From: Caldilineae bacterium
GTDB lineage: Bacteria > Chloroflexota > Anaerolineae > J102
DNA: 11,490 nt
Direction of reading: 5' to 3'
Assembly: GCA_011176555.1 (NCBI GenBank)
Contig: DUEF01000351.1
Coordinates: forward strand, 1-11,490
Shown here one piece after another: positions 6,912 to 11,490 of this stretch; the stretch's first letter is position 1, and the number at the start of each line of letters is the position of its first letter. The notes beneath the pieces were generated by a model, which was not told the DNA's origin, made no database searches, and saw nothing but the letters and a program-made list of their open reading frames with translations. The translations under genes were made by a program, and so were the position numbers.

Positions 6912-7420
6912 TTATCGCCCTTTATCCCGGAACTTTCGATCCCGTCCATAACGGCCACATCGACATCGCCCAACGCGCCGCCCAGTTGTGGGATCGCGTC
7001 ATCATCGCCATTTACGACCGTCCCAGCAAGAACTTGATGTTTAGCACCAAGGAGCGCGTGGCGCTCTTTGCAGAAGCGGTCAAGGATTTGCGCAACGTGG
7101 AAGTTCTGTCCTACCGGGGCCTGACCGTCGATTTCGCCCACGAAGTCGGCGCCAAAGTCATGGTTCGGGGCTTGCGCGCCATCACCGATTTCGAATACGA
7201 ATTTCAAATCGCACTCACCAACAAGCAATTGGCGCCCGATGTGGAGTTCTGCGCGTTGATGACCAGCCAGCAGCACACCTTCCTCTCCGCCAGCATCCTC
7301 AAGGAAGTGGCGCTCCTGGGCGGTGAGATCAGCAAGATGTGTCCGCCGAATGTGCAAGCGGCGCTGCACGAGCACGCCAAAGTGCGCAAGGCGGGAAGCG
7401 GGAAGATCGAACGGATTTAA
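6908..7420 (+). CDS. coaD: Phosphopantetheine adenylyltransferase
   Basis: The 170-residue protein catalyses the penultimate step of coenzyme A synthesis, joining ATP and 4'-phosphopantetheine to dephospho-CoA and pyrophosphate. The nucleotidyltransferase signature is clear: YPGTFDPVHNGHIDI (6-20) with H17, MVRGLRAITDFEYE with R87 in the RGLR loop, and a C-terminal TFLSASILKEVALLGGEIS, which corresponds to the SSxLVKE element of the family (one Ser is Ala here). Length and order match E. coli CoaD (159 residues) with a short basic tail. The start codon overlaps the recG stop, so translation is probably coupled. In this neighbourhood it supplies the cofactor precursor for the acyl carrier protein used by the fab genes downstream. 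Confidence 0.97.
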   Translation: MIIALYPGTFDPVHNGHIDIAQRAAQLWDRVIIAIYDRPSKNLMFSTKERVALFAEAVKDLRNVEVLSYRGLTVDFAHEVGAKVMVRGLRAITDFEYEFQIALTNKQLAPDVEFCALMTSQQHTFLSASILKEVALLGGEISKMCPPNVQAALHEHAKVRKAGSGKIERI

Positions 7421-7429
7421 GAGGTTGCG

Positions 7430-8281
7430 ATGCGAACTTATCAAACGATCATTGCCGCATCTGAATTGGCGGATCATCTCGACGCCCCGAATTGGATTGT
7501 CGTCGATTGTGGTTTTTCACAGAACAATCCCGAGCAGGGCCGGGTCGATTACGAGGAGATGCACATCCAGGGCGCGGTGTACGCCCATTTGCTCGAAGAT
7601 CTCTCCGGCCCCGTCATCCCTGGCGTCACCGGTCGCAATCCCTTGCCCGACCCGGCTGTTTTCGCCCGGACGCTCTCGAATTGGGGGATCGGGCCGGGCG
7701 TGCAGGTTGTGACCTACGACGACAGCGGCGGGAATTTCGCTGCGCGGCTGTGGTGGATGTTGCGCTGGCTGGGCCATGAGGCCGTGGCGGTGCTGGATGG
7801 CGGCTTGGTGGCGTGGCTGGAAGCGGACGGAGCCACATCAGAGGGCTGGGAAACACGCGCAGCGGTCGAGTTCAGGCCCCAAGTGCGGCCGGAATTGCTC
7901 GCCAGCACCGCCCAAGTCGACGCCATCCGCCGTGATCCCGCCTGGCGCTTGATCGATGTCCGCCCGGCCGAGCGTTTCCGCGGCGAAATCGAGCCCAAAG
8001 ACCCCGTCGCCGGTCACATTCCAGGTTCGCTCAATGCGCCCTGGCGTGACAATCTGGACGAGAACGGTCGTCTGCTCCCCACCAGCGTTCTGGCCCCTCG
8101 CTTTCAGGCGCTTTTCGGTGATACGCCCCCGCAGCGGATCATCTTCAGTTGCGGTTCCGGGATCACCGCTTGCCACAGCTTGCTGGCCATGCGCTACGCC
8201 GGTCTGGGCGAAGCCCAGTTGTACGTTGGTTCCTGGAGTGAATGGATCACAGACCCTGGTCGGGCCGTTGCCCATTTTTGA
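7430..8281 (+). CDS. sseA: Two-domain sulfurtransferase, 3-mercaptopyruvate type
   Basis: The 283-residue product has two rhodanese domains in tandem. The first (~10-130) is the inactive copy: at its active-loop position it has DDSGGN (D97-D98) where a catalytic Cys would be, followed by ARLWWMLRWLGHEAVAVLDGG. The second (~150-278) carries the conserved LIDVRPAERFRGE, WRDNLDENGRLL and the catalytic loop CGSGITA with C241. That loop, CGSGxT rather than CRKGxT, is the pattern of 3-mercaptopyruvate sulfurtransferases; they move sulfur from mercaptopyruvate to thiols, thioredoxin or cyanide. Specificity from the loop alone is a good guess, not proof. GAGG lies 5 nt before the ATG, 9 nt after coaD. 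Its TGA stop lies inside the -35 box of the following promoter. Confidence 0.88.
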   Translation: MRTYQTIIAASELADHLDAPNWIVVDCGFSQNNPEQGRVDYEEMHIQGAVYAHLLEDLSGPVIPGVTGRNPLPDPAVFARTLSNWGIGPGVQVVTYDDSGGNFAARLWWMLRWLGHEAVAVLDGGLVAWLEADGATSEGWETRAAVEFRPQVRPELLASTAQVDAIRRDPAWRLIDVRPAERFRGEIEPKDPVAGHIPGSLNAPWRDNLDENGRLLPTSVLAPRFQALFGDTPPQRIIFSCGSGITACHSLLAMRYAGLGEAQLYVGSWSEWITDPGRAVAHF

Positions 8282-8314
8282 CCAAATCCCACTCCTGATT
8301 TTATAATACTCTGG
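8278..8314 (+). promoter_or_regulatory. Sigma-70 type promoter for yceD-rpmF; predicts a leaderless transcript
   Basis: TTGACC (8278-8283, five of six consensus bases) and a perfect TATAAT (8302-8307) are 18 bp apart. The expected transcription start, about 7 bases after the -10 box, falls on or within a base or two of the GTG start codon at 8314. No Shine-Dalgarno sequence could fit. The -35 box includes the TGA stop of the sulfurtransferase gene. Confidence 0.8.
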
Positions 8315-8877
8315 TGTCCACTGAACTCATCCATTTGCAAGACCTGCAGTACAATGTTGCTGGTCTGCTCAAAGGGCCGGTGGGAAACACGCGTTCATAC
8401 GATTTTCGCATTCCTGTTTCCCAACTCGACCAACTTGACGAAAGTTTCGATGTCACGGGGCCGTTTATCGGCGTCGTGCGTTTTTTGAAATCCTCCGAAA
8501 CCGTCCTTGTGCAGTTACACGGTGAAGTTACGATCGGCCAGGCCTGTTCGCGCTGCCTGGAACCCTTCGACTCCATCGTCGAGGTCGAATTCGAGGAGGA
8601 ATTTCATCCCAGCGTTGACATTGCTTCCGGCCGAGTTTTGCAGGACACGGGCGATGATGCAGCGCTCGTGATCGATTTGCATCACATCCTCGATCTGACT
8701 GAACTCGTGCGTCAGGCTATCATCATCGCCTTACCGATCACACCGCTTTGTCGGGAAGATTGCGCCGGTCTCTGTCTCATCTGTGGCGCCAACCTCAACA
8801 CAGAGCAGTGTGATTGCCAGGAAGTCGATATCGATCCCCGCTGGGAGGCCTTGAGCGCCTTGATCCAGATTGAATAA
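8314..8877 (+). CDS. yceD: YceD family protein (DUF177)
   Basis: The 187-residue product shows the two Cys clusters of the DUF177 family: CSRCLEPFDS (C78, C81) in the middle, and CREDCAGLCLICGANLN followed by CDC (C146, C150, C154, C157, C166, C168) at the end. These probably hold zinc or stabilise the fold. YceD genes almost always precede rpmF, as here (36-nt gap), and the protein has been linked to large-subunit rRNA maturation; the exact activity is not settled. I keep the GTG start because the promoter predicts a message beginning there and the N-terminus (LQDLQYNVAGLLKG) fits the family. The acidic patch EVEFEEEFHP (~97-106) is also typical. Confidence 0.92.
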   Translation: MSTELIHLQDLQYNVAGLLKGPVGNTRSYDFRIPVSQLDQLDESFDVTGPFIGVVRFLKSSETVLVQLHGEVTIGQACSRCLEPFDSIVEVEFEEEFHPSVDIASGRVLQDTGDDAALVIDLHHILDLTELVRQAIIIALPITPLCREDCAGLCLICGANLNTEQCDCQEVDIDPRWEALSALIQIE

Positions 8878-8913
8878 ACCGAGAATCTGAAAACCTCAGG
8901 AGAACCACACAAC

Positions 8914-9102
8914 ATGACCCCTCATCCCAAAGGCAAGATCTCGAAAGGCCGTCGCAACCGCCGTCGTGCACACGACGCCCTGCGCCGCCCCCACTTGGTC
9001 ACCTGCCCCACCTGCAAGAACAAGCGACCTCCGCACCAGGTATGTCTCTATTGTGGCACTTATCGTGGCCGAGAAGTCGTCGAAATCGAAGAAGAAAGCT
9101 AA
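8914..9102 (+). CDS. rpmF: 50S ribosomal protein L32 (zinc-binding form)
   Basis: The 62-residue product has the basic N-terminal arm of L32 (KGKISKGRRNRRRAHDAL, 6-23) and a zinc ribbon made of CPTC (31-34) and CLYC (44-47), ending in GTYRGREVVEI. AGGAGA (8898-8903) lies 10 nt before the ATG and is one of the best ribosome-binding sites in the window. L32 belongs to the large subunit. It is co-transcribed with yceD and followed at once by a strong terminator, so it is separated from the fab genes. Confidence 0.97.
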   Translation: MTPHPKGKISKGRRNRRRAHDALRRPHLVTCPTCKNKRPPHQVCLYCGTYRGREVVEIEEES

Positions 9103-9138
9103 ACAACCGTCAGCAGTTCTGACCCCATGCTTTAATCC

Positions 9139-9170
9139 AGGGAACGCGGCTATCCGCCTCGTTCCCTTTT
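9139..9170 (+). terminator. Rho-independent terminator after rpmF
   Basis: AGGGAACG (9139-9146) pairs with CGTTCCCT (9160-9167); inside, CGG/CCG adds three pairs around a CTAT loop with a 2-nt bulge. TTTT (9167-9170) follows the stem. It lies 36 nt after the L32 stop and before fabD. Confidence 0.85.
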
Positions 9171-9204
9171 CGTGCTTACAGACGCTCACTCCCCGACCAT
9201 TCTT

Positions 9205-10155
9205 ATGACTCCACCCGTTCTCCTGTTTCCCGGCCAGGGCGCTCAAAAAGTGGGCATGGGCGCGGACATCGCCGCCAACTCGCCCGCAGCCACCGCCATC
9301 TACGAGCAAGCCGACGAAATCCTCGGCTTTTCGCTCTCCAAGCTCTGCTTCGAAGGCCCCGACGAAACGCTCACCGACACCATCAATGCCCAGCCTGCGC
9401 TGTTGATCACCAGCATCGCCACGCTCCGGGCCATCGAAGAAAAATTGGGGCGTCCCCTGGAAGCGGGAGCCGCCGCCGGGCACAGTCTGGGCGAATACAG
9501 CGCCCTCGTCGCGGCCGGAGCCATCGACTTCCCGGACGCACTGCGTTTGGTGCGAGAGCGCGGCCGGTTGATGAAGCTGGCCGGAGAGCAGGCCGACGGC
9601 GGGATGGCGGCCATCATCGCCCTCGATACGGACAAGATCGAGCAGATCTGCCAGGAGGCCAGCCAGCAGACCGGCAGCAGCGTCGGCATCGCCAACGACA
9701 ATTGTCCGGGGCAGGTCGTGATCTCGGGCGATGAAGCAGGCCTGGACGCGGCCATGAGTGCGGCCAAAGAAGCGGGCGCTCGCAAAGTCGTGCGCCTGGC
9801 GGTCTCTATCGCCGCGCACTCTTCGCTGATGGGTGCGGTGGAAGATGAATTCGCCGCGGCTGTCGATGCCGCCACCATCCGCCAACCCGCCTATCCGGTC
9901 ATCGCCAACATCAGCGCCCGGCCCCTGACCACGGCGGAGGAGATCCGCGACGAACTCGTGGGCCAGTTGCAGAGCTCGGTCAAATGGACGGGTTCCATGC
10001 AGCGCCTGATCGCCGATGGTTACGATAACTTCATCGAAATCGGGCCCGGCGGCGTGCTGGCCGGCTTGATGAAACGCATCGACCGCCGCTTCCGCCGTAT
10101 TCCGAGCATTGGTTCCTGGGAAGACGTGGAAGTTATCGTCTCTAAACTGGCTTGA
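9205..10155 (+). CDS. fabD: Malonyl-CoA:ACP transacylase
   Basis: I start at ATG 9205, which gives MTPPVLLFPGQGAQKVGMG, the standard FabD opening. A GTG at 9172 would add 11 unrelated residues and begin almost inside the terminator. The 316-residue protein carries PGQGAQ (9-14), a conserved Gln-Pro pair (Q63-P64), the nucleophile elbow GHSLGEYSA with S94, and the catalytic histidine in AAHSSLM (H205). The C-terminal FIEIGPGGVLAGLMKR is typical. FabD loads malonyl groups onto ACP to feed fatty acid chain extension. There is no Shine-Dalgarno site and no clear promoter between the rpmF terminator and this start, so expression may depend on read-through or a weak promoter. Its TGA stop lies within the TTGACA box of the fabG promoter. 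Confidence 0.96.
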   Translation: MTPPVLLFPGQGAQKVGMGADIAANSPAATAIYEQADEILGFSLSKLCFEGPDETLTDTINAQPALLITSIATLRAIEEKLGRPLEAGAAAGHSLGEYSALVAAGAIDFPDALRLVRERGRLMKLAGEQADGGMAAIIALDTDKIEQICQEASQQTGSSVGIANDNCPGQVVISGDEAGLDAAMSAAKEAGARKVVRLAVSIAAHSSLMGAVEDEFAAAVDAATIRQPAYPVIANISARPLTTAEEIRDELVGQLQSSVKWTGSMQRLIADGYDNFIEIGPGGVLAGLMKRIDRRFRRIPSIGSWEDVEVIVSKLA

Positions 10156-10180
10156 CAGTCGGGGCGAACTGGCGTATACC
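10152..10180 (+). promoter_or_regulatory. Sigma-70 type promoter for fabG-asp23-nusB
   Basis: A perfect TTGACA (10152-10157) is followed after 17 bp by TATACC (10175-10180, TATA plus two mismatches). The expected transcription start is near 10187, giving a ~50-nt leader. The box contains the fabD stop codon. Within the leader a second TTGACA (10215-10220) sits in a GATTG-A-CAATC palindrome (10213-10223) that overlaps the region just before the AGGA ribosome-binding site. Confidence 0.65.
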
Positions 10181-10237
10181 TTAAAGTGTAAGTAAGATAG
10201 TTCGAAACCAACGATTGACAATCACAGGACATCTTTT

Positions 10238-10984
10238 ATGGCTGAACTCGAAGGAAAAATCGCTTTAATCACAGGCTCTTCACGCGGGATCGGCGCAGCT
10301 ATCGCCAAGGATTTGGCAGCCAACGGCGCCAGCGTCGTCATCAACTACCATAGCAACGAGGAAGCGGCCAATGCCGTCGTCACCGAGATCACGGCGGCGG
10401 GCGGACGAGCGGTGGCCAAACAGGCTGATGTCAGTGACTTTGACCAGGCCAGCGCCCTGATCAAGACGATCAAGAAGGAATTTGGGCGACTGGATATCCT
10501 GGTCAACAACGCCGGCACGACCCGCGACAACGTGATCATGCTGATGAAAGAAGCGGACTGGGATCTGGTCATCGACACCAATCTCAAAAGCGCATGGAAC
10601 TGTTCCCGCGCCGCGGCCCGGATTATGATGCCTCAACGCGCAGGCCGGATCATCAACATCACCAGCGTGGCCGGCATCGCCGGTAACGCCGGGCAGAGCA
10701 ACTACTCCGCCTCAAAAGCGGGCATGATCGGCCTGACCAAGAGCCTGGCCAAAGAGATCGGCCCGCGCGGCGTCACGGTCAACGCTATCGCTCCGGGTTT
10801 CGTGCCCACCGACCTGACCAACGACCTGATTGCAGACATGAAGGACACGATCATCGAACTCACCTCGATGCGCCGCCTGGGAACGCCTGAGGATGTCGCT
10901 CATCTTGCCACTTTTTTGGCTTCTGATCGGGCCAGCTTTGTCACCGGCCAGGTCATCGCCGTTGATGGCGGTATGGTGTTATGA
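10238..10984 (+). CDS. fabG: 3-oxoacyl-ACP reductase
   Basis: A 248-residue short-chain dehydrogenase of the classical FabG type. It has the NADPH-binding TGSSRGIG (13-20), NNAG in LDILVNNAGTTRDN, and the catalytic set S143, Y156 and K160 (ITSVAGIAGNAG then SNYSASKAG). The C-terminal end TGQVIAVDGGMVL is the FabG signature. It reduces 3-oxoacyl-ACP to 3-hydroxyacyl-ACP in each elongation cycle. AGGA precedes the ATG by about 10 nt. The stop overlaps the following asp23-family gene by 4 nt (ATGA). acpP, the usual next gene in many bacteria, is not here. Confidence 0.97.
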   Translation: MAELEGKIALITGSSRGIGAAIAKDLAANGASVVINYHSNEEAANAVVTEITAAGGRAVAKQADVSDFDQASALIKTIKKEFGRLDILVNNAGTTRDNVIMLMKEADWDLVIDTNLKSAWNCSRAAARIMMPQRAGRIINITSVAGIAGNAGQSNYSASKAGMIGLTKSLAKEIGPRGVTVNAIAPGFVPTDLTNDLIADMKDTIIELTSMRRLGTPEDVAHLATFLASDRASFVTGQVIAVDGGMVL

Positions 10985-11352
10985 TGATAGACGCAAATTC
11001 GCCTCCCGCCGGTCGCGTCACCATTGCTCCCCAGGTGCTGACCACCATTGTCCGGCAAACAACTTTGGGGACAGAGGGCGTACAGAGCCTGGCAGCGCGC
11101 CGTCCGCCCAAGCGTTCGCGCGTGCGCGGACGGCGCGCGGTCGAGCCGGGCATCGAAGTGATCGTGAGCGGGGGTGAAGTGCATGTCGTGCTGCACATCA
11201 ACGCCGATCCCGACGCCAATATGGTCAACCTGGCTCGGACTTTGCAAAAGGAAGTCGCCTATGCCATCAAGCACATCGTCGGCATGGGCGTTTCTGGTGT
11301 CGATGTGTTCATCGATAACGTCACCTATCCAAACAGCTTCGCAACGCTATGA
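10981..11352 (+). CDS. Second Asp23/Gls24-family protein (YqhY-like by position)
   Basis: This 123-residue product has the same architecture as the first Asp23-family protein: GRVTIAPQVLTTIVRQTTLGTEGVQSLA (11-38), a variable segment, then IEVIVSGGEVHVVLHINADPDANM and a helix LARTLQKEVAYAIKHIVGM, ending in VDVFIDNVTYP. The variable segment (R40-R52) is strongly basic, with eight Lys/Arg in 13 residues, unlike the first copy. The gene overlaps fabG by 4 nt and nusB by 4 nt; an ATG directly after the first (10984) is an alternative start. In Bacillus the family member YqhY also lies directly before nusB and has been linked to control of fatty acid synthesis, so location after fabG fits a lipid role. 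The basic segment is encoded by a large hairpin (11095-11138). Confidence 0.88.
   Translation: MMIDANSPPAGRVTIAPQVLTTIVRQTTLGTEGVQSLAARRPPKRSRVRGRRAVEPGIEVIVSGGEVHVVLHINADPDANMVNLARTLQKEVAYAIKHIVGMGVSGVDVFIDNVTYPNSFATL
11095..11138 (+). repeat. Perfect 13-bp inverted repeat with UUCG-capped inner hairpin inside the second asp23 gene
   Basis: GCGCGCCGTCCGC (11095-11107) is the exact reverse complement of GCGGACGGCGCGC (11126-11138). In the 18-nt loop, GCG-TTCG-CGC (11112-11121) makes an inner three-pair helix closed by a UUCG tetraloop, leaving a 4 x 4 internal loop (CCAA / GTGC). No T-run follows, so it is not an ordinary terminator. Confidence 0.85.
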
Positions 11353-11490
11353 AGGCCCGCCACCGTGCACGTCAGGTCGCCCTGCAAGCGCTGTTCGAGA
11401 TCGATCTGACCAGTCACGCCCCCGGCCAGGTGCTGGCGACTCGTCTTGCTGATGAGACGCCCCCGATGAGTCGGGAGGCCGCTGATTTCG
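11349..11490 (+). CDS. nusB: Transcription antitermination factor NusB, N-terminal part (runs off the window)
   Basis: From ATG 11349, which overlaps the asp23 stop, 47 codons are open to the end of the window. MKARHRARQVALQALFEIDLTSH matches the NusB opening (RRxAREaALQaLYqxDl), which forms the first helices and the basic surface that binds boxA RNA. NusB with S10 supports antitermination of rRNA transcription. The remaining two thirds of the protein lie outside. The asp23-nusB pairing, known from Firmicutes (yqhY-nusB), supports the call. Confidence 0.85.
   Translation, partial: MKARHRARQVALQALFEIDLTSHAPGQVLATRLADETPPMSREAADF

Noticed and set aside
9172..9204. Upstream GTG start extending FabD by 11 residues
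   Set aside because: The extra residues do not match FabD, and the start would lie directly behind the terminator stem; ATG 9205 gives the canonical N-terminus.
10215..10220. Second TTGACA upstream of fabG as a separate promoter
   Set aside because: A -10 box at 16-18 bp would fall on the fabG start codon region, where no TATAAT-like sequence is present.
8896..10221. 441-codon open frame on the minus strand opposite fabD and rpmF
   Set aside because: It is antisense to two genes with complete family motifs, its translation has no recognisable domain, and its openness follows from GC-biased third positions.

Overview
The window is chromosomal housekeeping DNA from a bacterium with roughly 55-60% GC. 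It is most likely a member of the Chloroflexota (Anaerolineae/Caldilineae-like). This assignment is inferred from a Thr/Pro-rich linker behind a lipobox, frequent GTG/TTG starts, weak or absent Shine-Dalgarno sites, and a gene order that mixes Firmicutes-like pairs (Asp23-FakA, Asp23-NusB, FabD-FabG) with a local order of its own. No mobile element, phage gene, CRISPR array, tRNA or rRNA was seen.

Left end, minus strand (1-1213): the first 70 codons of a cyclic-nucleotide-binding-domain protein, probably a Crp/Fnr regulator (1-210); a small NTF2/SnoaL-like lipoprotein (324-821); and ribosomal protein L28 with its own terminator (1028-1213). A perfect 10-bp inverted repeat lies across a promoter-like sequence ahead of the Crp-like gene. 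A strong minus-strand terminator hairpin lies inside the leader region of rpmB.

Centre, plus strand (1438-8281): a tightly packed series consisting of an Asp23/YloU-like protein, the fatty acid kinase FakA, a DegV/FakB-type fatty-acid-binding protein, RecG helicase, phosphopantetheine adenylyltransferase CoaD and a two-domain 3-mercaptopyruvate-type sulfurtransferase. Gaps between these genes are 39 nt or less, and two junctions are 4-nt overlaps.

Right part, plus strand (8314-11490): YceD (DUF177) and L32, driven by a near-consensus promoter that predicts a leaderless mRNA and closed by an intrinsic terminator; then FabD; then FabG, a second Asp23-family protein and the start of NusB, joined by 4-nt overlaps behind a TTGACA promoter. 

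The theme is membrane lipid supply combined with translation and transcription housekeeping. FakA and its FakB-like partner phosphorylate fatty acids to acyl-phosphate, CoaD makes the CoA precursor needed for the ACP prosthetic group, and FabD/FabG are core type II fatty acid synthesis enzymes. The two Asp23-family proteins sit next to the two lipid modules. plsX and acpP, which often accompany rpmF-fabD-fabG, are absent here. The most unusual sequence signals are a 13-bp GC-only-type hairpin capped by a UUCG loop inside the second asp23 gene, the palindromic promoter at 273-307, the leaderless yceD promoter, and a Cys-to-Asp change at the likely metal site of FakA.
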